DNA from: Bacteroidales bacterium
GTDB taxonomy: Bacteria > Bacteroidota > Bacteroidia > Bacteroidales > Muribaculaceae
Assembly: GCA_014800685.1 (NCBI GenBank)
Contig: JAAVFQ010000003.1
Coordinates: 51,707-115,706, forward strand
DNA: 64,000 bases
Reading direction: 5' to 3'
Within the stretch, counting starts at the first letter, position 1. Every line of letters begins with the position of its first letter. Positions 35,257-44,022 of this stretch are shown here, piece after piece. The position numbers were made by a program, and so were the translations under genes. The notes beneath the pieces were generated by a model. That model searched no databases. It was not told the origin of the DNA and was given only the letters and a program-made list of their open reading frames with translations.

Positions 35257-36201
35257 TTAGTTTTCCACAATGAAGCACCCGCATGAATATCCGCCGCCGA
35301 AGACCATAAGGGCCACCTTGTCTCCTTTGGCAAATTTGTCTCTATTCTGAGCAAAGACAAGCGGAGCCGAAGCCGAGCCGGTATTTCCCAGTTCTTCTAT
35401 ATTGTTGATGAAATGCTCCATCGGCCTTTCAAGCTGTTTAGCCACCTGCGCCACGATACGCTTATTGGCCTGGTGAGTGATAAGATACTTAATATCCTCC
35501 TGATTCAGACCTGTATTATCAAGTGAGTGTTTAAGGGCATGTATCATATACCTGCAGGCATGGATGAAGACGTCTCTGCCGTCAGGCATGGTGATACCCT
35601 CGGTTTTGGGCTTCAGACAGACGCCGCCGGGGCCACGCCCCACATCACCGAGTCCTTCGGTGAAGACGTCGAGTATGCGCACGTCAGTGTCTGCCACTCT
35701 CTCTTTTGAAATGAAGAAAGCCACCGCTGCGTCGCCCCACAGATGCCCGGACTTCGGGTCAGCTTCGTTGGAATAATAAGTGTTATGTTCGCTGCAGACG
35801 AGCAGGGCCTTGGTTGCCTTTCCGGATGCAAAATAGCCCTCTATGACTTCGAGTCCGTTAATGAAGGATGAGCAAGCGGAAGAGACATAGACAGCCTTTG
35901 CCCCGTTGATGCCGAAAGCTCTTTGAGCTTCATGGGCGAGAGTGGCCACGGAGTCGTAGCAGCAATAATGGGCAGCTACGATAAGGTCAACGTCCTTTAT
36001 ATCGTAGGGCAATCCCTTAATTGCATCTTCTATCGCCTCAATACCCATTGTATTGACGTTCTCTGTATCAGAGCACTTGGAACGGCTGTTTATGCCCGTT
36101 CGTTGAACTATCCATTCTGAAGTGAGTCCGTTCACGTCCAGAAAATATTCATTAGAGACTCTTTGTTGCGGCACGTAGTAGCCGGTGGCGTTGATAAACA
36201 T
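35257..36201 (-). CDS. Beta-ketoacyl-ACP synthase III family protein
   Basis: This 314-aa condensing enzyme has the KAS III triad: Cys in YVSSACSSFINGLEV (about residue 109), His in LITHQANKRIVAQVA, and Asn in LGNTGSASAPLVFA. The family starts fatty-acid chains from acetyl-CoA and malonyl-ACP. The N-terminus (MFINATGYYVPQQRVSN) and length slightly below the classic 320 residues leave open whether this is the essential FabH or a specialised homologue. It follows the TetR gene by 55 bp on the same strand. Confidence 0.88.
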   Translation of the reverse strand: MFINATGYYVPQQRVSNEYFLDVNGLTSEWIVQRTGINSRSKCSDTENVNTMGIEAIEDAIKGLPYDIKDVDLIVAAHYCCYDSVATLAHEAQRAFGINGAKAVYVSSACSSFINGLEVIEGYFASGKATKALLVCSEHNTYYSNEADPKSGHLWGDAAVAFFISKERVADTDVRILDVFTEGLGDVGRGPGGVCLKPKTEGITMPDGRDVFIHACRYMIHALKHSLDNTGLNQEDIKYLITHQANKRIVAQVAKQLERPMEHFINNIEELGNTGSASAPLVFAQNRDKFAKGDKVALMVFGGGYSCGCFIVEN

Positions 36202-36256
36202 GGGATCAGAGGTTAAAAAATTTATTACAGAGAGCGCATTGAAATAACGAGTGGCT

Positions 36257-36841
36257 TTATCTTTTCTTTATACCATATATAATCAGCTCTGAGATATAGT
36301 CTTTCAGAATGGACTTATCCACCCCTTTGTCGGCGAGGCTGTCATTGATATAAGGGACATCCAGGCCGTTGAGTGCATACACGATAACGATGGAAAGTCT
36401 TCTCACATCATCAATATCGAAAATTCCCATTTGCTGCCCCTCTCGCAGGATGTCGCTGAGCAGGTCGGTCTCCTTGGCGGTAAGGAGCTTTCTGGCGCGC
36501 TCCACTTTTCTGACATCACGGAAGAAGCCTGCGCGGAGTGAGCCATTGCGCTTCACGATTTCGCGCATCGTCTCAAACCGGCATTCCACATACTCATAAA
36601 GCTTCTCTTCGGGAGCAATATTTTTACTGACAATGTATCTGAGTCGCTCGAGAAGTTCGTCTGTCTCGCTCTCTATCACAGCATTGAATATCTCGCGCTT
36701 ACTTTTAAAATATGTATAAATGGTGCGCCGCCCTTTGTCGGAGGCGGAGGCTATATCATTCATAGTAGTATTCTCCACGCCTTTTCGGGCAAAGAGTTGG
36801 CGAGCTACCTCTATGAACTTATCCCTTGTCTTTCTTACCAT
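36257..36841 (-). CDS. TetR/AcrR family transcriptional regulator
   Basis: A 194-aa regulator with the N-terminal helix-turn-helix: FIEVARQLFARKGVENTTMNDIASASDKGRRTIYTYFKSKREIF (residues about 8-50) is a full TetR DNA-binding domain. The C-terminal ligand domain has no clear clue to its inducer. It precedes the KAS III, fabG and ispD genes on the same strand, so it may control lipid-related genes. An 18-bp palindrome in its leader (36947-36964) is a good candidate for autoregulation. Confidence 0.9.
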   Translation of the reverse strand: MVRKTRDKFIEVARQLFARKGVENTTMNDIASASDKGRRTIYTYFKSKREIFNAVIESETDELLERLRYIVSKNIAPEEKLYEYVECRFETMREIVKRNGSLRAGFFRDVRKVERARKLLTAKETDLLSDILREGQQMGIFDIDDVRRLSIVIVYALNGLDVPYINDSLADKGVDKSILKDYISELIIYGIKKR

Positions 36842-36946
36842 TTATAACTTTTTTGACGTTTTCCGTAGTCATCAAACTTCTTCAAAGCCCCATCTCATAT
36901 AAGACAGACCTTGATTTGCACAATGACCAATCAAAATGAAACTATT

Positions 36947-36964
36947 CAAAAGTGCACACTTTTG
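36947..36964. promoter_or_regulatory. Candidate TetR operator, 18-bp palindrome
   Basis: CAAAAGTG-CA-CACTTTTG has 8-bp perfect arms. It lies just downstream of the minus-strand promoter at 36976-37006, where bound regulator would block the transcript of the TetR gene. Confidence 0.65.
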
Positions 36965-36975
36965 TTATTTCTGAG

Positions 36976-37006
36976 CAAAATTACTTAGAATTTCCCATAT
37001 ATGCAA
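36976..37006 (-). promoter_or_regulatory. Promoter of the TetR/KAS III cluster
   Basis: On the minus strand TAATTTTG (plus 36976-36983) follows TTG (plus 37004-37006) by 20 nt, giving a leader of about 125 nt before the regulator gene. Confidence 0.7.
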
Positions 37007-37177
37007 GAATTGAAGAAGTTTTTTCGCATACTCTTCACGCCATCCTCTCTCGAACTGAACTCACACGGAGTGAGATTTTAAAAATTATATTTTTTTAACA
37101 ATATAGGCTAATAGTTTCTCTCTCTGATAATTACTCTCTGCTAATGGGCATATTTTATCGTAGGGGAAGAAAAAAGA

Positions 37178-37209
37178 TTTGCATTTCGGCAAAAATGGTT
37201 GTAACTTTG
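37178..37209 (+). promoter_or_regulatory. Promoter of the initiator tRNA gene
   Basis: TTTG (37178-37181) and TAACTTTG (37202-37209) are 20 nt apart, 16 bp before the tRNA. Confidence 0.85.
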
Positions 37210-37225
37210 CACTCGCAAACAACAC

Positions 37226-37297
<72 letters not shown>

Positions 37298-37305
37298 CTA
37301 AGAAT

Positions 37306-37346
37306 GAGGCTGTGTCAAATTAACTTTTGAGCAGCCTCTCTTTTTT
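37306..37346 (+). terminator. Rho-independent terminator after the tRNA
   Basis: GAGGCTG (37306-37312) pairs with CAGCCTC (37332-37338), followed by TCTTTTTTATTT. The loop begins TGTCAAAT, echoing the palindrome family. Confidence 0.85.
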
Positions 37347-37428
37347 ATTTAAATTAATATAGTGGTTTTGAGGGTGTTTACTTTTAAACCTACTTATATC
37401 CCTATAAGAAAACGCATTCTTTTACGTC

Positions 37429-38091
37429 ATGACTCCACTCTACGAGGATAATCACATCATTATCGTAAATAAAGCGCCCGGAGAAATAGTCCAGGGAGAC
37501 AAAACCGGCGACAAGCCTCTCTCGGAAATTATCAAGGAGTATCTGAAGGTGAAATACGATAAGCCGGGCAATGTCTTCTGCGGAGTTGTTCACCGTATAG
37601 ACCGTCCGGTGGGAGGCACGGTGATTTTCGCGCGCACTTCCAAGGCTCTCTCGCGCCTGAATGAAATGCTGCGTAAGGGAGAAATTCACAAAACTTACTG
37701 GGCTCTTGTGGAGGGAAGTCCGGCTGAGGATTCCGGACGCCTTGAGGATTGGCTCGTCTCCGATGGCCGTATCAACAAGACCTTTCTGGCCTCCCAGGAC
37801 ACAAAAGATGCAAGACACTCCGTGCTTGAATATCGGGTGCTGGCCCGCGGCATTAAATATTCCCTTCTCGAAATTAATCTCATCACCGGCCGCAAACATC
37901 AGATAAGGGCGCAACTATCCGCGATGGGACATCCTATTAAGGGCGATTTGAAATATGGCGCAAAGAGGAGCAATCCGGATGGCGGAATCTCCCTTCTGGC
38001 AAGACGCATACAGTTTGTTCACCCTGTCTCTAAAGCAAATATAGACGTTACCGCCCCGCCCTTCCCTGATATGGAGAAGGTGATGGCTTAA
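37429..38091 (+). CDS. RluA-family pseudouridine synthase
   Basis: A 220-aa catalytic domain without an S4 domain. The active-site motif VVHRIDRPVGGTVIFARTSKA carries the catalytic Asp after HRI, and LITGRKHQIRAQLSAMGHPIKGDLKYG is the second signature. The family isomerises uridines in 23S rRNA or tRNA; the target site cannot be assigned. It is shorter than RluD and resembles single-domain RluA types. A repeat-like end lies at about 37375-37396 upstream. Confidence 0.92.
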   Translation: MTPLYEDNHIIIVNKAPGEIVQGDKTGDKPLSEIIKEYLKVKYDKPGNVFCGVVHRIDRPVGGTVIFARTSKALSRLNEMLRKGEIHKTYWALVEGSPAEDSGRLEDWLVSDGRINKTFLASQDTKDARHSVLEYRVLARGIKYSLLEINLITGRKHQIRAQLSAMGHPIKGDLKYGAKRSNPDGGISLLARRIQFVHPVSKANIDVTAPPFPDMEKVMA

Positions 38092-38281
38092 AGATATTTA
38101 GTACTTTTAAGATATTTTAACCAAATGTCTTTTTTGCACACTGACATCCGCGGTGTGCAGCAACGGGCGCTATTTTTTGCACACTCACTTTGGTGCGTGT
38201 GCATTTTTATTGTCTGAAATTTAGCTTTGTAAATTAACAAACGCAAACCACAATCCATCTTATCTTGCTGATTTTATGAAA

Positions 38282-38313
38282 TTTGATTCCGGCTACTCAG
38301 TTTATTATCTTTG
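38282..38313 (+). promoter_or_regulatory. Promoter of the esterase gene
   Basis: TTTG (38282-38285) and TATCTTTG (38306-38313), 20 nt apart, 57 bp ahead of the start codon. Confidence 0.8.
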
Positions 38314-38370
38314 CAAAGGAACGGGGGAGAAATTTTCTTCCCACAGGATATAGATAATTCGAACTGACCC

Positions 38371-39159
38371 ATGATAAAGAAAATTTTGCTGATGGCAGCC
38401 GCCATTATCATTTCAATTTCAGCACAGGCAAGACTGACCGCCCACCGCGGGGAAGTAGCCAACGGATATAACTATTGGCTCTCCGAGCCCGAAATTTCAG
38501 TTGACTCTGAAGCGGATGCCAAGCCCGTAGTAATATTTCTGCTCGGCGCGAGCCTATGCGGCAATGATCTCAATAGAGTGAAACGTTATGGCACTATCGA
38601 CGCTATAGAGAAAGGACGCACTCTGGATGCCTACGTCATAGCGCCTCAAAATCCCGGCGGTGCATGGAATCCTCACAAAGTGATGAACGTGCTCGACCAT
38701 GTTTCGAAGAATGCAAATATAGACCCCAATAGAACCTACGTGCTCGGCATGTCGCTCGGCGGCTACGGCACTATAGACCTCGCCGCCACCTATCCCGACC
38801 GCATAGCGGCCGCCATAGCCATGTGCGGAGGGGGAAGCGTAAAGGATCTTTCCGGCCTTTCTAAAGTGCCTTTATGGATTATTCACGGCACCGCTGACAG
38901 AGCTGTCAACGTTTCGCAATCTGACAGAGTTGTAAATCTCATCCGTAGCATTAACGATGAGAGACTCTCTTACAGCCGCATACCGGGCATGAACCACGGA
39001 CAGCCTGCTCGGATGTTCTATCTTAAAGAATCTTACGACTGGCTCTTCAGCCACTCTCTCAACGACAGAAACCGCACGCTGCATGAGACCTTCACTGTGA
39101 CTCAGGAGAGGCTTCGCTCAGCTTATCGTGACCTGCGCTCGGGTCGTCGTCGCACATAA
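38371..39159 (+). CDS. Exported alpha/beta-hydrolase (esterase-like)
   Basis: This 262-aa protein has a signal peptide (MIKKILLMAAAIIISISAQA). The nucleophile elbow is GMSLGGYGTIDLAA near residues 125-138, with the catalytic Ser in GMSLGG. A later IIHGTADRAVNVSQ supplies the acid and GMNHG the His, completing the triad. This layout is that of dienelactone hydrolase/phospholipase-carboxylesterase proteins and polyhydroxybutyrate-depolymerase-like esterases, often used by gut bacteria on xylan or other esters. The natural substrate is unknown. It ends with a terminator at 39179. Confidence 0.85.
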   Translation: MIKKILLMAAAIIISISAQARLTAHRGEVANGYNYWLSEPEISVDSEADAKPVVIFLLGASLCGNDLNRVKRYGTIDAIEKGRTLDAYVIAPQNPGGAWNPHKVMNVLDHVSKNANIDPNRTYVLGMSLGGYGTIDLAATYPDRIAAAIAMCGGGSVKDLSGLSKVPLWIIHGTADRAVNVSQSDRVVNLIRSINDERLSYSRIPGMNHGQPARMFYLKESYDWLFSHSLNDRNRTLHETFTVTQERLRSAYRDLRSGRRRT

Positions 39160-39178
39160 CAGACAATCACCTTATAGT

Positions 39179-39222
39179 AAGGAGGGCATGTCAAAATGCA
39201 AAGTTTTTGACATGCCCTCCTT
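39179..39222. terminator. Palindromic terminator after the esterase gene
   Basis: AAGGAGGGCATGTCAAAA and TTTTTGACATGCCCTCCTT form a nearly perfect hairpin of the same arm family as those at 3766, 26105 and 50277. Confidence 0.85.
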
Positions 39223-39229
39223 AAATTTT

Positions 39230-39412
39230 AAGTAAGTGAGAAAAATTAATGTACACATAAAACGAAGTAATTTTGGTGATAATTTCGCGGTGAAACGAAG
39301 GAAGATATAAGCATATCTGACTGAGAGACAACGTAAAATTATCCCAAAAGGACAAGTTTTATTGTACAAGAGTTTTCATCTCCATATATCGTTTAATTTT
39401 TCGAACTTACTT
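39230..39412 (+). repeat. MITE-like dispersed element, full-length copy B
   Basis: 183 bp from AAGTAAGTGAGAAAAATTAA to CGTTTAATTTTTCGAACTTA CTT. Internal blocks ATTTTGGTGATAATT (39270-39284) and ATCTGACTGAGAGACAAC (39315-39332) match copies A and C. It lies between the convergent esterase and cydB genes. Confidence 0.85.
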
Positions 39413-39482
39413 CTAATATCTGTGCGACCGTGGGCTGAGCAGATGGCCTTTCAAGGCCCACACACGCTTTTTTTCGAGGTTC

Positions 39483-40634
39483 TCAATATTTATGGTCCGT
39501 GGAGGCAAGTTCCTCCGGAGAGAGTTTCTTACGATCCATAGAGCGCCATACATACCAGATGTAGGCCAGCACAAATGGAATAAGGATTGACACGTAGCTC
39601 ATCGCCGTTAGAGTAAACTCGGAAGAGGAGCTGTTTCTGATAGTCAGAGAACTTGCGGGGTCGGTCAGCGAAGGATAATAGGCAGTATCGCCATATCCGG
39701 CTACCCAGAATAGAGAAAGCACTGCGAGGATAGTGCCGATGCCGGTCCACCAGATTCCTTTCTTATAAGTAGCGCTGAAGACGGTGCGCGCAAGCCCCGT
39801 AAGCACAAGCACTACGCCGAGAAGAAGAGCGACAGCTGCCCACCATAAATGACAGTAATTGTGGAAATACTTATAGGGTGTGAGGCTGACCACCTCTACC
39901 CCATCGGCATTTGAGACTACCGTGTAGCCGTCGGCCGTGAGAAGAAGTATGAGGAAGCAAACGAAGAAAATTACAAAGATGCCGCCATTGATAAGGCTCT
40001 GCTGACGAAGCTTCGCCTCAAAGGTTTTATCGTGGGTCGTAGAATTGATGAGATAGAGGCAACCCTGCATTCTCGCAAGGAAGAGGACTGCCACTCCAAG
40101 CACGAGATTTTTCCAGCAGAAAATAGCCTCTAAGCCGTGAGTGCTCCCCCACCGGGAAATGACCGGAGCGGAGTTATCCAGAAGATTAGTGCGCGTCACG
40201 GTGAAATCGGCACCAAAGAAGAACATAGCTACGGCCACTCCGAGCAGAATGCATCCTACACAACCATTAATGAAGAGGAATACGTCGTAAGTGCCGGTGC
40301 CATATACGTTACCCTTCTTAAGACGATATTCATAGCTGACAGCCTGCACTATGAAGCTGAAAAGGATAATAATCCAGAGCCAGTAAGCACCGCCGAAAGA
40401 GGTGCTGTAGAAGAGGGGGAAGGCTGCGAAGAAAGCTCCCCCGAAGGTTACGAGAGTGGTGAAAGTCAGCTCCCATTTGCGCCCCATGGCATTTACCGTA
40501 AGTTCGCGGTCTGCCTCATTTTTCATACTGAGAAGCATAGACTGCCCACCCTGCACGAAGAGCAGGAAGACGAGCAGCGCCCCAAGAACAGAAATCAGGA
40601 GCCACCAGTAGTTTTGAAGATATTCGAGTGTCAT
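39483..40634 (-). CDS. cydB: Cytochrome bd quinol oxidase subunit II
   Basis: This 383-aa membrane protein has about nine helices and matches CydB: the N-terminal YLQNYWWLLISVLGALLVFLLFVQGGQSM is the Bacteroidetes-type start, and ARMQGCLYLINSTTHDKTFEAKLRQQSL is a typical mid-chain segment. Subunit II stabilises the haem-bearing subunit I. Together they reduce O2 to water with quinol at very low oxygen, protecting anaerobes. It lies 27 bp after cydA in the same operon. Confidence 0.95.
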   Translation of the reverse strand: MTLEYLQNYWWLLISVLGALLVFLLFVQGGQSMLLSMKNEADRELTVNAMGRKWELTFTTLVTFGGAFFAAFPLFYSTSFGGAYWLWIIILFSFIVQAVSYEYRLKKGNVYGTGTYDVFLFINGCVGCILLGVAVAMFFFGADFTVTRTNLLDNSAPVISRWGSTHGLEAIFCWKNLVLGVAVLFLARMQGCLYLINSTTHDKTFEAKLRQQSLINGGIFVIFFVCFLILLLTADGYTVVSNADGVEVVSLTPYKYFHNYCHLWWAAVALLLGVVLVLTGLARTVFSATYKKGIWWTGIGTILAVLSLFWVAGYGDTAYYPSLTDPASSLTIRNSSSSEFTLTAMSYVSILIPFVLAYIWYVWRSMDRKKLSPEELASTDHKY

Positions 40635-40661
40635 GATTATTCAGTTTTTTGAATGTGGCTG

Positions 40662-42212
40662 TTATAATTCCTTTTTACTCTCTTTGCTTATCTGTCTGCA
40701 CATGATGCTCACCTCGGCTACAAGAAGAATGGTGAATATAGCTGCAAACATCCAGAATGTCACCATCACTGAGGCCGCTGAGATAGCTGAAATAGCAGCT
40801 CGGGTGGGAAGAAGATCTTGCACAGTCCATGGCTGACGACCTACTTCCGCCACTATCCATCCGGCCTGAGAGCAGACATATACCAGAGGTATCGAAAGCA
40901 TGGCGATCCACTGCAGCCAGACGCTCTTGCGGAACCAGTCTTTCTTATAGACAGCGAAGAGAACTACGATGAAGAAGAGAATGAAATAGGAGCCGAGACC
41001 GACCATCACGCGAAAAGCATAGAATGTCATGCCGATAGGGGGAATAGCCTCGTCTACACTGTCGAAATAGCCGTAGCCGAAATATTTGTAATTGGCCTCA
41101 AGATCTTTACGCGCAGTCTCCATCGCAGCCTTGTCTCCCTCCACCTTAGCCTTGTCATAGCGGCGAAGGGCTTCGTGAGCCTGCTTGCCAATGAGAATGC
41201 GGTCAGCATAACTTACAGTGCTGACTGTATCTCCCTTTTCATTAATGGCCACGCCCTTCACGAGGTCGCTCACGCCGGGCACGAAAGCATTGAAGTCATG
41301 AGTGGCAAGGAATGAGAGGCCCTTGGGAATTTCTATAGCCCAGAGGTATTCATCGGTGTCATCGGCCCAGTTCTTTTCAGGATTCACCATGCCGACGGCT
41401 ACCAGCGACTGTCCCTGAGAGCCATTGTACAGACCCTCCATGGCAGCAAGTTTCATGGGCTGCGTGCGGGCCACTTCGATGGCTGAGCCATCGCCGGTAT
41501 ACATCGTCAGCAACAATCCTATAAGGCCAATCCAGCCACCGACCTTCATGGAGCGCTCCGCAAACTCAATATTTCTCTTCTTCCAGAGGAACCAGCAGCT
41601 CACGCCTATGACAAAAACACCACTCAGAGCCCAGCCGCTCGTCACGGCATGGAGATATTTATTGATGGCTACAGGAGAGAAGAGGGCCCAGAAGTTGTCC
41701 ATCACATTTCTCATCTGCTCAGGGTCAAACTTCATTCCCACAGGATATTGCATCCAGGAGTTGGCCACGAGAATCCATAGCGCTGAGCATGATGCTCCAA
41801 ACCACGTCATCCAGGTGGAGACAAGATGAAATCTCTTGCTAACCCTGTTCCAGCCAAAGAACATGACCGCCACGAAAGTAGCCTCAATGAAGAAGGCGAA
41901 GATACCCTCGATGGCCAGGGGAGCTCCAAAGATATCGCCGACAAACCAGGAATAATTACTCCAGTTCGTGCCGAACTCAAACTCCAGAATCAGACCTGTG
42001 GCAATGCCGATAGCGAAATTGATGCCGAAAAGCAGCATCCAGAATTTAGTTGTTTTAAGCCATTTCTGCTCCCCTGTCCTGACATAGATAGTCTCCATGA
42101 TGGCTACGATCAGGGAGAGACCTAAGGTCAGGGGCACGAAAAGCCAATGGTAGATGGCCGTCAGTGCGAATTGCCAGCGCGACCAGTCAACTACTGTCAT
42201 TAAATCGTCCAT
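40662..42212 (-). CDS. cydA: Cytochrome bd quinol oxidase subunit I
   Basis: This 516-aa subunit binds haems b558, b595 and d. The N-terminal VDWSRWQFALTAIYHWLFVPLTLG has the conserved His of the haem b595 site, and KYLHAVTSGWALSGVFVIG has the b558 His. A Met ligand lies in IGMTFYAFRVMVGLGSYF. The quinol loop (YLWAIEIPKGLSFLATHDFNAFVPG) holds the Lys and Glu used in quinol oxidation. The ATG at 42210-42212 directly follows a repeat end (ACTTACTT on the minus strand); an internal ATG four codons later is possible. Confidence 0.96.
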   Translation of the reverse strand: MDDLMTVVDWSRWQFALTAIYHWLFVPLTLGLSLIVAIMETIYVRTGEQKWLKTTKFWMLLFGINFAIGIATGLILEFEFGTNWSNYSWFVGDIFGAPLAIEGIFAFFIEATFVAVMFFGWNRVSKRFHLVSTWMTWFGASCSALWILVANSWMQYPVGMKFDPEQMRNVMDNFWALFSPVAINKYLHAVTSGWALSGVFVIGVSCWFLWKKRNIEFAERSMKVGGWIGLIGLLLTMYTGDGSAIEVARTQPMKLAAMEGLYNGSQGQSLVAVGMVNPEKNWADDTDEYLWAIEIPKGLSFLATHDFNAFVPGVSDLVKGVAINEKGDTVSTVSYADRILIGKQAHEALRRYDKAKVEGDKAAMETARKDLEANYKYFGYGYFDSVDEAIPPIGMTFYAFRVMVGLGSYFILFFIVVLFAVYKKDWFRKSVWLQWIAMLSIPLVYVCSQAGWIVAEVGRQPWTVQDLLPTRAAISAISAASVMVTFWMFAAIFTILLVAEVSIMCRQISKESKKEL

Positions 42213-42252
42213 AAGTAAGTCCTTAAAGTTAAACTATATATCCTAAGTAAGT
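42213..42252 (-). repeat. Solo ends of the MITE-like family between DUF4492 and cydA
   Basis: On the plus strand AAGTAAGTCCTTAAAGTTAA AC (42213-42234) abuts the cydA start codon, and a second AAGTAAGT lies at 42245-42252. Only terminal motifs are present. Confidence 0.5.
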
Positions 42253-42263
42253 AAACGAGGGTG

Positions 42264-42506
42264 TCAGCGAGTGGTCAGTTCATGGCGCACGTGAGCGGCC
42301 CTCTCTTCGTCGGTGTCATAATCACGCGAGAGAAGGTTTGGGAAAAAGAGCCACTTGATGACAACAAAGAAGATAAAAAGTTTGAGGAGAATTATGACCC
42401 ATAACGTCTTGCCGACGGTCATAGAGCGAAAACCGTCGTAATAGAGATAGAATATGGCACGCAGGCGCTTTCTTATGCCTTGCGTGAGGGCTGCGAGCAT
42501 TTCCAT
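42264..42506 (-). CDS. DUF4492 protein encoded with cytochrome bd
   Basis: An 80-aa protein with one membrane helix (TLWVIILLKLFIFFVVIKWLFF, about residues 36-58) after a basic amphipathic stretch (IRKRLRAIFYLYYDGFRSMTVGK). It matches DUF4492, commonly found just ahead of cydA in Bacteroidetes. A role like that of CydX, a small bd-oxidase helper, has been guessed from context but is unproven here. A frame to 42515 uses a TTG; I prefer the ATG at 42506. Confidence 0.85.
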   Translation of the reverse strand: MEMLAALTQGIRKRLRAIFYLYYDGFRSMTVGKTLWVIILLKLFIFFVVIKWLFFPNLLSRDYDTDEERAAHVRHELTTR

Positions 42507-42685
42507 GTATGGCAAATCTGAAAAAAGGTTGCAGTCTCAGGAGAGTGGAATCATCGGGCTATACACCCTTATATATAAATAACCCCAAAAAGGCTCGATT
42601 GTTTCAAAAAAATCAGTTTGACGGTGAGGAGAGCACCAGATGCAGATTTTTGAGGTGTGGGAGTGGCTATGCGGAAAAAAATTTG

Positions 42686-42693
42686 TATCTTTG
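42686..42693 (+). promoter_or_regulatory. Candidate -7 element for the SDR gene
   Basis: TATCTTTG 42 bp before the start codon fits TAnnTTTG. No good -33 is seen at the usual distance. Confidence 0.5.
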
Positions 42694-42734
42694 CAGCGGT
42701 ATGTGGATAGGGGAAATCTGAATAATGCAAGACC

Positions 42735-43493
42735 ATGGAAAATAAAATCGCACTTATAACAGGAGCCACAAGCGGCATAGGACGTGCCTGCGCCCGTAAG
42801 TTTGCAAAAGCGGGCTATCGCGTGATTCTCACCGGCCGCCGCGCTGATAAACTCGCTGAAATCGAATCTGAATTGCTGGCCGAAGGAGCCGAAGTGCTCA
42901 TACTTATCTTTGACGTAAGAGACCGCAACGCAGCAACGTTGGCCATTGAGGGTCTGCCGCAGGAATGGAAAGAGGTGGACGTGCTGGTCAATAATGCCGG
43001 ACTCGCTCTTGGCCTTGAGCCGGAATATGAGGGTGACTATGACGACTGGGACACCATGATAGACACCAACATCAAGGGACTCCTGACCATGACACGACTG
43101 GTAGTCCCCGGCATGGTAGCCAGAGAGAGAGGTCACGTCATCAATATCGGCTCAGTAGCCGGCGATGCCGCCTACGCCGGAGGAAACGTCTATTGTGCCA
43201 CTAAGGCTGCCGTAAAGACGATATCAGACGGGCTGCGCATCGACGTTGCTGACAGCAATGTCAAGGTGACCAACGTAAAGCCCGGCCTCGTAGAGACAGA
43301 ATTCAGCAAAGTAAGATTTCACGGCGATGAGCAGCGCGCCGATAATGTCTATAAAGGCATCTCTCCCCTCACCGGAGACGACATAGCCGACGTAGTGCTC
43401 TATGCAGCGCAAGCTCCGGCCCACGTGCAGATAGCCGAAGTGCTCGTGCTTGCCACTCATCAGGGTAGCGGATCCGTAATTTGCCGCCACTGA
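42735..43493 (+). CDS. SDR oxidoreductase (YdfG-like 3-hydroxy acid dehydrogenase)
   Basis: This 252-aa short-chain dehydrogenase has TGATSGIGRACARKFA at the N-terminus, NNAGLALGLEPEYEGD, the catalytic Ser in INIGSVAGDAAYAGG and Tyr/Lys in VYCATKAAVK. The segments around GLEPEYEGDYDDWDTMIDTN and VKVTNVKPGLVETEFS are close to YdfG, which oxidises serine, allo-threonine and 3-hydroxypropionate with NADP. The activity call rests on resemblance only. Confidence 0.87.
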   Translation: MENKIALITGATSGIGRACARKFAKAGYRVILTGRRADKLAEIESELLAEGAEVLILIFDVRDRNAATLAIEGLPQEWKEVDVLVNNAGLALGLEPEYEGDYDDWDTMIDTNIKGLLTMTRLVVPGMVARERGHVINIGSVAGDAAYAGGNVYCATKAAVKTISDGLRIDVADSNVKVTNVKPGLVETEFSKVRFHGDEQRADNVYKGISPLTGDDIADVVLYAAQAPAHVQIAEVLVLATHQGSGSVICRH

Positions 43494-43562
43494 TGACTCT
43501 GCTGACTTTCTTCAGGAATATACTTTTTTTTAGAACTTACTCACTCAGAACTTAATTAACAC

Positions 43563-44021
43563 ATGGCAGTCTGGTTTGAATGCAAGGTAAGATATGACAA
43601 AATGCAGGAAAACGGCATGCCCAAGAAGGTCAATGAGCCTTATCTGCTTGATGCGATAACCTTCACGGAAGCCGAAAAACGCATTATTGAAGAGATTACT
43701 CCCTACATGTCGGGCGAGTATTCTGTATCTGCCGTTAAAAAAACAAAAATCTCCGAGATATTTTTCAATCCCAACGGAGACAAATATTATATGGTAAAGG
43801 TGGCTTTCATCACCATAGATGAAAAGTCAGGCAAAGAAAAGAAGTCTAACTCATTCATCCTCGTTCAGGCGAGCAGCGTGGAGGATGCGCTCTCAGTTTT
43901 TGAGGATGGCATGAAGGGCACCATGGGAGACTATGAAGTGGTCTCTGTGGCTGAAACGCCCCTGATGGACGTCTTTCCATTTAATAACTCCTCCGCTGCA
44001 AAAAAGGAGGCCGAAGGCTGA
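43563..44021 (+). CDS. DUF4494 protein
   Basis: A 152-aa soluble protein starting MAVWFECKVRYDKMQENGMP, then PYLLDAITFTEAEKRIIEEI, typical of DUF4494, a Bacteroidetes family without known function. It is separated by one base from the yggS gene on the same strand, so the two are probably co-translated. A repeat-like end (TTTTTTTAGAACTTACTCA, about 43524-43542) precedes it. Confidence 0.85.
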   Translation: MAVWFECKVRYDKMQENGMPKKVNEPYLLDAITFTEAEKRIIEEITPYMSGEYSVSAVKKTKISEIFFNPNGDKYYMVKVAFITIDEKSGKEKKSNSFILVQASSVEDALSVFEDGMKGTMGDYEVVSVAETPLMDVFPFNNSSAAKKEAEG

Positions 44022-44022
44022 T

